The notes beneath the pieces were generated by a model, which was given only the letters and a program-made list of their open reading frames with translations, made no database searches and was not told where the DNA came from. Source: Brumimicrobium oceani (GTDB lineage: Bacteria; Bacteroidota; Bacteroidia; Flavobacteriales_D; Crocinitomicaceae). From it: a DNA stretch of 64,000 bases. The stretch lies in contig NZ_QFRJ01000002.1 in assembly GCF_003143775.1 (NCBI RefSeq), positions 206,501-270,500 on the forward strand, given 5' to 3'. Numbering within the stretch: position 1 is the first letter of the stretch; each line of letters starts with the position of its first letter. Shown here one piece after another: positions 9,059 to 16,898 of this stretch. Made by a program: the position numbers and the translations under genes.

Positions 9059-9457
9059 CTAAATAGATGGAACCACTTCTACAGGAACACATTTGAATTC
9101 GAAAGGAACATTCACTACACATGAAAAGTCAAAGCCTGACTCCTTCATTTCCAAATCATCTTCAGTATATCGCCATTCCACATGAACATCATGCCCTTCC
9201 TCCAACAAGTCATTTAATTTGTGCAGTAGAAACAAAATTTGTTTGGAAGAGGAAATATTAAAATATTCCAAATTAAAAATAACATGAGTTGTTTTGTGAG
9301 GAGCGGCGGCATAAGCATAAAACCACTTGAGTACCGGAGCCCAAAAATCTTCATCAGGTTGAGATATCGATCTTCCTTGAATAATCATTTCACCAGATTG
9401 CGCATTAAAATGAATATATGGTGTGTGTGCGCTCGCCTTTAATTCAAATTTTTCCAT
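9059..9457 (-). CDS. SiaC-like regulatory protein (DUF1987)
   Basis: 132 residues with the family's features: an N-terminal 'HTPYIHFNAQSGEMIIQGRS' type strand pair, the central 'FNLEYFNISSSK' strand-helix and 'VHVEWRYTEDDLEMKESG'. In Pseudomonas the SiaC protein is phosphorylated by SiaB on Thr in a Y-(L/F)-N-T-S-S motif and, when unphosphorylated, activates the diguanylate cyclase SiaD. Here the equivalent position is Ile68 (NISSS), with Ser following. No SiaA phosphatase, SiaB kinase or GGDEF gene is visible nearby, so the partner and control are unknown. Confidence 0.85.
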   Translation of the reverse strand: MEKFELKASAHTPYIHFNAQSGEMIIQGRSISQPDEDFWAPVLKWFYAYAAAPHKTTHVIFNLEYFNISSSKQILFLLHKLNDLLEEGHDVHVEWRYTEDDLEMKESGFDFSCVVNVPFEFKCVPVEVVPSI

Positions 9458-9562
9458 TATTTTACTGAAATAGGAACTGCAATATCAAGAAAATTCTGCA
9501 TTAAAAAAAATTTCTATTCGAATTACATTCAACAAAATAGATAATCGAAAAAATATATAGGT

Positions 9563-10384
9563 CTAAGCGGGGCTTTCAGATGATAAGAAATTAAAAACCT
9601 CAAAGACGGCCTCTTTCTTAATTTCACCCACCGTATACCCCTCTTTTTCTAGTGCTTCCGTTAATTCTGCTTGAAAGTAAAACGCAACACTTCCTATAAA
9701 ATGAACCGACGAACTTACGCCTAAAGGGTTCAGTGCAAATTTGCAGAAATCTGTAAACGCTGAAATTAAAACTGAATGAACAGGCGGCTCTTTAGAAAAT
9801 TTCCGTGCTATTTTTGCCAAACCTGCAATATGCATTCTTCCATCAGGTTCATGGATACGGTGAAGAATAGATTGATGATTGAAATAATTCTCAATTGATT
9901 CCTTTACGTTCAATGGTAATTCATTTTGAAAATACTTTTTTAATAAGCGCTTTCCAATATCAAACCCACTACCTTCATCACCAATTAAATAACCTAATCC
10001 AGAAGTTTGCTGTACAACTTTTTCACCATCAAATTTTGCCGCAACGGCTCCTGTACCAATTATTCCAACACTTCCTTTTTTATGGCCAAAATGTGCTAAA
10101 CACGCTGCATAAATATCGGTTTGCACAGCCCTTACACGTAAACCTAAGGATTCCAAAAAAGCCGTAATTTTCACTTTAGCCTCTACACTTTCGCATCCTG
10201 CTCCGTAAAAATAAATCTCCCTGCCTTGAATATTGTGTTCTTCCACCAAAGACTGTAGGATTTTCTCTTTGTCCAGGGTACTTTCCTGTGGATGCAATCC
10301 TACGGTTTCAAAAGATTGGATTGTATTGGGAGTAGAATTAAATACCCAAGTCGATTTTGTACCTCCGCTTTCAACAATTATCAT
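9563..10384 (-). CDS. N-acetylglucosamine kinase-like protein, BadF/BadG ATPase family
   Basis: 273 residues of the ASKHA fold: phosphate-1-like 'MIIVESGGTKSTWV' at the N-terminus, 'KKGSVGIIGTGAVAAKFDG' (phosphate 2) near residue 105 and 'SGLGYLIGDEGSGFDIGKRLL' near 128, which is characteristic of BadF-type kinases acting on GlcNAc or related sugars. A later 'VHFIGSVAFYF' fits the adenosine motif. It should phosphorylate an amino sugar in the cytosol, perhaps for peptidoglycan recycling. It is followed 10 bases upstream on the same strand by the outer-membrane beta-barrel gene, so the two may be co-transcribed. Confidence 0.82.
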   Translation of the reverse strand: MIIVESGGTKSTWVFNSTPNTIQSFETVGLHPQESTLDKEKILQSLVEEHNIQGREIYFYGAGCESVEAKVKITAFLESLGLRVRAVQTDIYAACLAHFGHKKGSVGIIGTGAVAAKFDGEKVVQQTSGLGYLIGDEGSGFDIGKRLLKKYFQNELPLNVKESIENYFNHQSILHRIHEPDGRMHIAGLAKIARKFSKEPPVHSVLISAFTDFCKFALNPLGVSSSVHFIGSVAFYFQAELTEALEKEGYTVGEIKKEAVFEVFNFLSSESPA

Positions 10385-10394
10385 TGGCTAAATC

Positions 10395-11087
10395 TTAATA
10401 CCAATCAAAACGGTAACCTAAGTTCATGGAAAATGACAAAGGCGAAATATCATACCCCAAAATATAAGCAGGATCGTAAAGTTGTGTTACAATTTCCAAA
10501 CCGAAATCAAACATCAAGGCGCCTCTGTAAGGCAACTGATATTTAACTCCAACAGTTCCTCCAAAAGCAAATAATAAAGAATATTGTGGTCTTAAACTAT
10601 TTAAATCTTGTGCAGGCGCACTTCCTGTTGCGATCGTCTGATAGTCTGAAGGATTTAAACCTGAAGGCACTCTATAATCTACACTATATGAGGCTAAAAT
10701 ACCTTTAATGTGCGGACCAGCAAAAAGTGAAAAACCAACATCATAATCATTAATAAAGTAATGACGAGTTCCTCCATCAACAGCGAAATAAGAAGTTTTA
10801 GCGACAATATCTGCTTCAGATTTAGCGGGCTTGATATTAAAGTTTTTGGCTTCAATATCTGCCGTTCTTGAATCCTTCACTGGAAACATGTAGGCTGCTC
10901 TCACCATTAAAGTTATATCGTTGGCCTTTGGAAGCTCAACAAAACCATTTAATCCCATTCGATTAATATCTAGGTTTAATCCATGAAAACTACTTATTCC
11001 GCCTCCTAAAGAATACTGCGCCTGACTAAAATTACTAATAAGCGCAAAAAAAGTACTGATAATAAGAATTGCTATTTTATTTCCCAT
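10395..11087 (-). CDS. Outer-membrane beta-barrel protein
   Basis: 230 residues with a cleavable signal peptide (MGNKIAILIISTFFALISNFSQAQ, cut probably after the first AQ). The mature part alternates hydrophobic and polar residues and ends in an aromatic residue (LGYRFDWY), both typical of small outer-membrane barrels. No binding partner can be inferred. Its first codons overlap the end of the tag-like gene by 16 bases, and it ends 10 bases before the kinase gene, so tag, this barrel and the kinase form one leftward unit. Confidence 0.8.
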   Translation of the reverse strand: MGNKIAILIISTFFALISNFSQAQYSLGGGISSFHGLNLDINRMGLNGFVELPKANDITLMVRAAYMFPVKDSRTADIEAKNFNIKPAKSEADIVAKTSYFAVDGGTRHYFINDYDVGFSLFAGPHIKGILASYSVDYRVPSGLNPSDYQTIATGSAPAQDLNSLRPQYSLLFAFGGTVGVKYQLPYRGALMFDFGLEIVTQLYDPAYILGYDISPLSFSMNLGYRFDWY

Positions 11088-11614
11088 TTTGGTTTTTTGT
11101 TTTTAATTTTATTGTAAATCGGGCAATCTTCACTGTGAGCCCCTTTCAAGTAACTTGTACTCATAAGGAATTCTTCCACTATTTTCTCGCCCGTGAATTT
11201 AAAGTTTTTCTTAAACAATTTCGTCCATTCCCCAAGGGAGAAGCCAAGGTATTGATCTAACCACAAGTTAAAACTACCATATTTTTCTTGAATAGCAATG
11301 ATTTGATTAGCATTGTAAATCACAGCTTCAATTTTTCTCCTATTTCGAATAATCCCTGCGTTATTCATTAACTTTTCCACTTTTTCTTTTTTGTAGGCTG
11401 CCACTTTCCGTATTGAAAACTCATCAAATGCAATTTTAAAGTGCTCTTCTTTTTTGAGCATCAAGGACCAACTTAATCCAGCTTGATTAATTTCTAGTAT
11501 CAATCGACCAAACAATTCATCGTCATTGTTGGTTGGAAAACCATAACGTTCATCATGATATTTTTTATCTAAATGGTTTTCGTCTAAATCTTTTGTAAAT
11601 TCGCAGTAACTCAT
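11072..11614 (-). CDS. tag: DNA-3-methyladenine glycosylase I
   Basis: 180 residues, the usual length of TAG. The zinc-binding residues are in place: Cys4 (MSYC), His20 (YHDERYG) and the C-terminal H-x3-C (GAHSEDC, His160 and Cys164). The helical core has 'LFGRLILEINQAGLSWSLMLKK' with the substrate-pocket Glu41, and 'NNAGIIRNRRKIEAVIYNA'. The enzyme excises 3-methyladenine from alkylated DNA in base-excision repair. The gene overlaps the next one (barrel protein) by 16 bases, a coupling that is probably incidental to function. Confidence 0.93.
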   Translation of the reverse strand: MSYCEFTKDLDENHLDKKYHDERYGFPTNNDDELFGRLILEINQAGLSWSLMLKKEEHFKIAFDEFSIRKVAAYKKEKVEKLMNNAGIIRNRRKIEAVIYNANQIIAIQEKYGSFNLWLDQYLGFSLGEWTKLFKKNFKFTGEKIVEEFLMSTSYLKGAHSEDCPIYNKIKNKKPKWEIK

Positions 11615-11665
11615 TATTCAACAAACGCAAAAATGGGCTAAAAAGTTGTAGCAAAAAGTTAAATT

Positions 11666-12283
11666 ATGGCAAATATTTTCGAGTTCAATGGTTTTAAACC
11701 TGTGATTCATCCCTCAAGCTTTATCCACCCTAATGCAACAGTAACGGGTAATGTAATTATCGGAAAAGATGTATACGTTGGTCCAGGAGCAGCAATTCGG
11801 GGAGATTGGGGGAAAATCGTGATTAAAGATGGATGTAATGTTCAAGAAAATTGCACAATTCACATGTTTCCTGGAACTACAGTTACTCTGCACGAAGGCG
11901 CCCATATTGGCCATGGAGCAATAATACACGGAGGAATTATTGGAGCAAATTGTTTAATAGGAATGAACTCTGTGGTAATGGACGATGCTGTAATTGGAGA
12001 GGAATGCATTATTGGCGCGTTAAGTTTCGTAGCAGCCAAAGCCCAAATTCCAAGAAGGAGTCTAGCAGTTGGAAATCCAGCAAAAGTAATTAAGGAAGTT
12101 TCACAAGAAATGATTGACTGGAAAACCAAAGGAACCGCACTTTACCAACAGTTGCCCAAAGAGTGCTATGCGACACTAAAAGCATGCGAACCCTTAACAG
12201 AAGAGGAGCCCAACCGCCCGAGTCAGGAAAGCATGTATGGAACGTGGGAAAAGATAAAAGGCAAATCCAGTAATGAAAAGTAG
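11666..12283 (+). CDS. Gamma-carbonic-anhydrase-like hexapeptide-repeat protein (PaaY-like)
   Basis: 205 residues. Residues 12-135 are imperfect hexapeptide repeats (VTGNVIIGKDVYVGPGAAIRGDWG, GAHIGHGAIIHGGIIGANCLIGMNSVVMDD) forming a left-handed beta-helix. The His residues of 'CTIHMFPG', 'AHIGHG' and 'IIHGG' correspond to the trimer-interface zinc ligands of gamma-carbonic anhydrases. 'VGNPAKVIKEVS' closes the helix. The extended C-terminus and 'ALYQQLPKECYATL' point to the PaaY/CaiE subgroup. PaaY itself is tied to phenylacetate degradation as a thioesterase, but no paa genes are near, so the substrate stays open. Transcribed alone. Confidence 0.85.
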   Translation: MANIFEFNGFKPVIHPSSFIHPNATVTGNVIIGKDVYVGPGAAIRGDWGKIVIKDGCNVQENCTIHMFPGTTVTLHEGAHIGHGAIIHGGIIGANCLIGMNSVVMDDAVIGEECIIGALSFVAAKAQIPRRSLAVGNPAKVIKEVSQEMIDWKTKGTALYQQLPKECYATLKACEPLTEEEPNRPSQESMYGTWEKIKGKSSNEK

Positions 12284-12552
12284 TTTTGAGACGAGATTAT
12301 TTGGTGTTCCTTTATTCCCGTGACCCCTTCTATTTCTCTGCCTCCGTTCTAACTTCTCCCTCTCATTTATTGTTAGAGCTTTCAAGGAAATAAACCAACA
12401 TTCTCTTTTCTCTGAGATACATACTAGAGCCTAAGAGCGCTCTGCTGTTTTTTCTGCTCCTCAGGGCAACTCCGAACTATTCTTACCTTTCTCTGAAAAC
12501 CGCCCAGCACGAACAATTTAAACTTCTTGTTCGAAGATTGAGGGATTTCCCT

Positions 12553-13350
12553 CTACTCCACCACCTCGAACAATTCCTTCGCTTTCTTTCTAGAAAAAGC
12601 GTTAAAATGCCACCATTCCGTCTCGATTACCCAGAATCCTCCAGCGCTCATTACTTTTCGAAGTAATTTTCTATTGTTCACTTGGTCTAGCGTTAATTCG
12701 CCAGAGGCAAGAAATTTCTCTTCGTGCCTTGGATACGCTATTTTTCTTAAATCATCATATCCTGCTCCCATATCCAGCCACAATCCCGTTTTCAGATCCA
12801 ATATTGATAAATCAACGGCACTCCCGTAATTATGAATGCTTCCATTTACTGGATTGCTCACAAATTTCACCCTTTCATTGAATGGGATTGTATCCAAAGC
12901 ATCCCACATTTCTTGCTGAACTGACCTTGGTCTTGTACCATCGAAAGCGATTAAAGTTAAAGTAGAATCAATATTCTTAAGTGCTTTTTGAGCCTTGGAA
13001 AGTCTTTCGGCAACCACAGGCTGAAGATAAACTTTATCATATCCCGCATAGAGTATTCTATTCATAAAATTGTCCATGGTTGCATATTTAACATCAACCT
13101 GAATTGTAGAATCTACAGACTGTATATCAACTAAACCTGCGTCAATCATTTTTTGCTCCAGCTCACTCATCACCTCTAATTCATCCCCCCCCCTATTATT
13201 CAACTCCTCGACATCCAAATTTTCTAAGGTATCTTCATTCAACACAATAGAGTCGCTTTTCACAGGAAGTTTTTCAACTGAATCAGAATTAGGATTACTA
13301 CAAGCGCTTGTAAACAATAGAATCGGAAATAGGTAAGTTATTCTTTTCAT
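12553..13350 (-). CDS. Lipoprotein D-Ala-D-Ala dipeptidase, VanX/DdpX type (peptidase M15D)
   Basis: 265 residues. A signal sequence with lipobox (LLFTSAC, Cys17) is followed by an acidic linker to about residue 75 and then the M15 catalytic domain. The zinc and catalytic residues are visible in 'SIHNYGSAVDLS' (H-x6-D) and 'VIETEWWHFNAF' (Glu and His). 'FDGTRPRSVQQEMWD' holds the conserved substrate-binding Arg. The enzyme should cleave D-Ala-D-Ala dipeptide in the periplasm; without van genes nearby, dipeptide scavenging is more likely than vancomycin resistance. Confidence 0.9.
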   Translation of the reverse strand: MKRITYLFPILLFTSACSNPNSDSVEKLPVKSDSIVLNEDTLENLDVEELNNRGGDELEVMSELEQKMIDAGLVDIQSVDSTIQVDVKYATMDNFMNRILYAGYDKVYLQPVVAERLSKAQKALKNIDSTLTLIAFDGTRPRSVQQEMWDALDTIPFNERVKFVSNPVNGSIHNYGSAVDLSILDLKTGLWLDMGAGYDDLRKIAYPRHEEKFLASGELTLDQVNNRKLLRKVMSAGGFWVIETEWWHFNAFSRKKAKELFEVVE

Positions 13351-13791
13351 AAGGACAATAGTTTTTGGTTTTCTTTATGAAATTCAGTTTCAATTCTCTT
13401 TTAATCGACCTTTAAACACATTTCAAAAGAAACACCATAAATATTCAAATACAAAGTTATTAACAAGTTGGAGAAATTGTTGTTTAAACGGAATAAAAAC
13501 AAAATATTTGCATCCTGAGTCACAAATTTCAGGGTGAAAATAGAAGAGTGAAAATGATTTTAGGTTTATAAAATGTCGGCAAGAAAACGCGCACAATTCA
13601 AAATTTAGATTTTTCTTATGGAGACTTATATCACTACTCATCAGTAGGATTATAAAACTTAAAACAAATACACAGAATTTCTAACAAGGTGCTGTTATTA
13701 TTATTTTGATTAAATAAACTTATGGGTAAGTTTTTAATCCGTATCTTGCTCTCTCATTTGTGCTATACTTTACAAAAAATTAAATAAAACC
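13351..13791. other. Divergent intergenic region upstream of parA
   Basis: This 441-base AT-rich region lies between the VanX-type gene and parA and must hold promoters for both. I looked for a parS-like centromere palindrome (TGTTTCACGTGAAACA type) and did not find one here. Nothing else structured was recognised. Confidence 0.5.
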
Positions 13792-14604
13792 ATGGGTAGG
13801 ATAATTGCTATTGCAAATCAAAAAGGAGGAGTTGGAAAAACAACTACCGCCGTAAATTTAGGAGGTAGTTTTGGAGTACTAGAGTACAAAACTTTGATTG
13901 TAGATGCAGACCCTCAAGCGAATGCCACTTCTGGTGTAGGGTTTGATCCAAAGCAGACCAGAAACATTTACGACTGTTTAATTAATGATGTTCATCCTTC
14001 CGAAGTAATTCTTTCGACAGACAACCCAAATTTGGATGTACTTCCTTCTCACATTGATTTGGTGGGGGCTGAATTGGAAATGATCAATATGCCCAATCGT
14101 GAATATTTGATGAGAAAAGTACTCGAAAAGGTGAAAGACCGCTACGATTATATATTAATCGACTGTTCTCCATCTTTAGGATTAATTACAGTAAATGCCT
14201 TAACTGCTGCCGACGCTGTTCTTGTTCCTGTCCAATCAGAATACTATTCTCTGGAAGGTTTAGGAAAACTGTTAAACACAATTAAAATTATTCAAGGACG
14301 TTTAAATACTGATTTAGACATTGAAGGGATTTTAATTACCTTATATGACACTAGATTACGTTTAGCAAATCATGTTGTGGAGGAGTTAAAAACACATTTC
14401 CAAGATTTGGTTTTTGACACCGTAATTCACAGAAATACCAATTTAGCTGAGGCGCCTTCGCATGGTTCTACAATCATAATGCATGACGCAACAAGTAAAG
14501 GAGCTGTGAATTATTTGAATCTTGCCAGAGAAATTACGCAAAGAGAAGAAGCAACAAAATTATCAAACGAAAACAATAAAATTTCATTAGAAGATGAGCT
14601 CTAA
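13792..14604 (+). CDS. parA: Chromosome-partitioning ATPase ParA/Soj
   Basis: 270 residues with the deviant Walker A motif NQKGGVGKTTT at residues 8-18, Walker A' 'LIVDADPQANAT' and Walker B 'YDYILIDCSPSLG'. It binds ATP and non-specific DNA and drives segregation of ParB-parS complexes. The gene starts at the ATG at 13792 and overlaps parB by 11 bases, the usual parAB arrangement. It opens a rightward operon parA-parB-DUF5683-dapB-lepB-wbqC that is common in Flavobacteriia. Confidence 0.96.
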   Translation: MGRIIAIANQKGGVGKTTTAVNLGGSFGVLEYKTLIVDADPQANATSGVGFDPKQTRNIYDCLINDVHPSEVILSTDNPNLDVLPSHIDLVGAELEMINMPNREYLMRKVLEKVKDRYDYILIDCSPSLGLITVNALTAADAVLVPVQSEYYSLEGLGKLLNTIKIIQGRLNTDLDIEGILITLYDTRLRLANHVVEELKTHFQDLVFDTVIHRNTNLAEAPSHGSTIIMHDATSKGAVNYLNLAREITQREEATKLSNENNKISLEDEL

Positions 14605-15493
14605 TTCTAAAAAAAGACCAGCACTTGGTAAAGGATTAAGTGCACTATTAGAAAGTTCACTAACAGATATTACCTCTGAGGATTTATCCGATGCGTCTGT
14701 ATTGGGTTCTGTGGCTTTGCTCCCTATTTCTGCGATAGAAGCCAATCCCTTTAATCCGCGTACACATTTCGAGGAGGATGCTTTGAACGAATTAAAGGAA
14801 TCTATTGCTACACATGGCATTATTCAACCCATTACCGTTAGAAAATTAGGCAGAAGTAAATACCAATTAATTTCTGGTGAGCGTCGTTTTAAAGCTTCGC
14901 AATTGGCAGGATTGAGAGAAATTCCTGCGTATATTCGTGTAGCCAACGATCAAACCATGCTAGAAATGGCCTTGGTTGAAAATATTCAGCGTCAAGATTT
15001 AAATGCGATTGAAGTTGCACTTTCTTACCACCGTTTAATTCAAGAGTGTAATTTAACACAAGAAAAACTAGCACAGCAAGTTTCTAAAAGCCGAACTTCT
15101 ATCACCAATCATTTGCGTTTGCTCAAGTTGCCCGCAAAAATTCAATTGGCCGTAAGAGAAAACGAAATTTCTATGGGACATGCTAGGGCCTTGGTGGGAA
15201 TAGAGGATGAAAATAAACAGATTGAAATTTTTGATCGTGTCATCAATGAGCAGCTTTCGGTTCGCGATGTGGAAAACATTCTTCGAGAAGAAAAGAGCAA
15301 GACCGAAGAACCAAAAAAGAAAGAGGCTAAACCAGCAGTTACCAATCAGCAAATCGATTTCACACAAGATTTTTCTGATAAAGTAGCCGCAAAAGTTCAA
15401 ATTAAAAAGCAACCTACTGGAAACGGAAAATTAATCATCAACTTCAATTCGGAGGTAGATTTGAACAGGATTATTGAAATTTTGAACGAATAA
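14594..15493 (+). CDS. parB: Chromosome-partitioning protein ParB/Spo0J
   Basis: 299 residues. The lysine-rich N-terminus with 'LGKGLSALL' resembles the ParA-stimulating region of Spo0J. 'NPFNPRTHFEEDALNELKESI' starts the ParB/CTPase domain and 'SGERRFKASQLAG' is its conserved GERR box. An HTH follows ('LTQEKLAQQVSKSRTSITNHLRLL'), and the C-terminal dimerisation region 'NGKLIINFNSEVDLNRIIEIL' ends the protein. It binds parS and loads partition complexes and condensin. It overlaps parA and is followed after 3 bases by a DUF5683 gene. Confidence 0.96.
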   Translation: MSSNSKKRPALGKGLSALLESSLTDITSEDLSDASVLGSVALLPISAIEANPFNPRTHFEEDALNELKESIATHGIIQPITVRKLGRSKYQLISGERRFKASQLAGLREIPAYIRVANDQTMLEMALVENIQRQDLNAIEVALSYHRLIQECNLTQEKLAQQVSKSRTSITNHLRLLKLPAKIQLAVRENEISMGHARALVGIEDENKQIEIFDRVINEQLSVRDVENILREEKSKTEEPKKKEAKPAVTNQQIDFTQDFSDKVAAKVQIKKQPTGNGKLIINFNSEVDLNRIIEILNE

Positions 15494-15496
15494 AGA

Positions 15497-16075
15497 ATGA
15501 AATTACTTTTTGTACTTCTTCTTTTTTTCTCTAGCGCAGTATTGGCGCAAGAAACAGAACTGCCAGAAAAGTTCAAAAATGATTCTACACTAATGTTAAA
15601 AGTAAAAGACACGGTTCATTCTCCTAGAAAGGCCGCTTTACTCTCATTAGCGCCAGGCGGAGGACAGATTTACAATCATATCGCCATGCCAAAAGGCAAG
15701 AAAAAAGCATTTTGGAAAATTCCGATTATTTATGCTGGATTGGGTTTTACGGGATATAAAGCCATACAAAATCAACTTTTACAGAAAGAGCTAAAAGAAG
15801 AATTCATGTTTAGGGAAGAAAACGGCGAAATAAACCTTCAAAAATATGCGCAATATGACGCACAAGGAGTGCTCACTCTTTTTGAAGAAGCCAGAAGGTC
15901 TCGTGATTTAATGATCTTTGCATTCATTGCCGTTTACGGGTTAAATATTTTGGATGCTCATGTAGAAGCACATTTTGTGAATTTTGACATTTCAAGGGAT
16001 TTATCAATTAGCCTTTCTCCCAGAATGCATGATTTCCGGACTCCAGGACTCGCGCTCAGCTTTAATTTTCGTTAA
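15497..16075 (+). CDS. DUF5683 family exported protein
   Basis: 192 residues with a cleavable signal peptide (MKLLFVLLLFFSSAVLAQ). The mature part has 'PRKAALLSLAPGGGQIYN', the family signature, a hydrophobic 'IPIIYAGLGFTGYKAI' segment, 'SRDLMIFAFIAVYGLNILDAHVEAHF' and an ending typical of an envelope protein (FSLNFR-like, LALSFNFR). DUF5683 members usually sit between parB and dapB in Bacteroidota, as here, but their function is unknown. Two hydrophobic segments and the exported N-terminus suggest an inner- or outer-membrane location. Confidence 0.88.
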   Translation: MKLLFVLLLFFSSAVLAQETELPEKFKNDSTLMLKVKDTVHSPRKAALLSLAPGGGQIYNHIAMPKGKKKAFWKIPIIYAGLGFTGYKAIQNQLLQKELKEEFMFREENGEINLQKYAQYDAQGVLTLFEEARRSRDLMIFAFIAVYGLNILDAHVEAHFVNFDISRDLSISLSPRMHDFRTPGLALSFNFR

Positions 16076-16136
16076 TTTAAATCGGTATAATGCTGGAGAA
16101 TACTAATTTTGTGCTGTTCCAAAAATTATTCGCTTT

Positions 16137-16886
16137 ATGAAAGTAGTGCTTGTTGGTTATGGGAAAATGGGAAAGGAAATTGAGAAAATTCTTATTTCTA
16201 GAGGTCATGAAGTTGTAGGAAAAGCAACAGATGCTCAGCCCCTAAACACAGAAATGATTAAAGAAGCTGACGTAGCGATAGATTTTTCCACACCAGATTC
16301 AGTTATCAATAACATCGAATTCCTTCTAAAAGAAAATATCCCTTCTGTTATTGGTACTACAGGCTGGAATAAGTCCTATGAACAAGTAAAACTTTGGGTA
16401 GATGATCAAAATGGCGCCTTAGTTCATGCTTCTAACTTTAGCGTGGGTGTGAATTTGTTCTTTAAATTAAACGAACAGTTGGCTCAATTGATGGCGCCCT
16501 ATAAAGAATATAGCCCTGGTATTACAGAAATTCACCATACCGAAAAACTTGACGCACCAAGTGGAACAGCCATTACACTAGCTGAAGGAATCATCGAAAA
16601 TTACAGCGCGCTTTCGGATTGGTATTGCCCAGAATCAAAGACAGAAAACGATACAGAAAGTGATAAAAAATCAAAAAATGGCAATAATCTGAAAATTAAT
16701 GCCGTTAGAGAACCCGATGTTAAAGGGACTCACCTAATAGAATACAAATCAAATATTGACACCCTTTCTATTCAGCATGAAGCACATAACCGTACAGGAT
16801 TTGCTTTAGGTGCAGTGATAGCAGCGGAGTGGATTATCAATAAAAAAGGAATATTTACAATGAAAGATGTACTACAACTTTCTTAA
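16137..16886 (+). CDS. dapB: 4-hydroxy-tetrahydrodipicolinate reductase
   Basis: 249 residues. The nucleotide-binding motif is 'VLVGYGKMGKEIE' at the N-terminus, 'IDFSTPDSV' and 'VIGTTGWN' are conserved blocks, and 'EIHHTEKLDAPSGTA' carries the catalytic His and the substrate-binding Lys. The enzyme reduces hydroxy-tetrahydrodipicolinate with NAD(P)H in the lysine and diaminopimelate pathway. It is the fourth gene of the parA operon and lies 12 bases before lepB. Confidence 0.95.
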   Translation: MKVVLVGYGKMGKEIEKILISRGHEVVGKATDAQPLNTEMIKEADVAIDFSTPDSVINNIEFLLKENIPSVIGTTGWNKSYEQVKLWVDDQNGALVHASNFSVGVNLFFKLNEQLAQLMAPYKEYSPGITEIHHTEKLDAPSGTAITLAEGIIENYSALSDWYCPESKTENDTESDKKSKNGNNLKINAVREPDVKGTHLIEYKSNIDTLSIQHEAHNRTGFALGAVIAAEWIINKKGIFTMKDVLQLS

Positions 16887-16898
16887 AATTTAAAAACA

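Noticed and set aside
11714-12129. Antisense frames opposite the hexapeptide-repeat gene
   Set aside because: Overlapping frames on the other strand of a clear coding gene, typical of shadow frames in hexapeptide-repeat DNA.
13351-13791. parS centromere site near parAB
   Set aside because: I found no TGTTTCACGTGAAACA-like palindrome here or within parAB by eye; parS may lie elsewhere.
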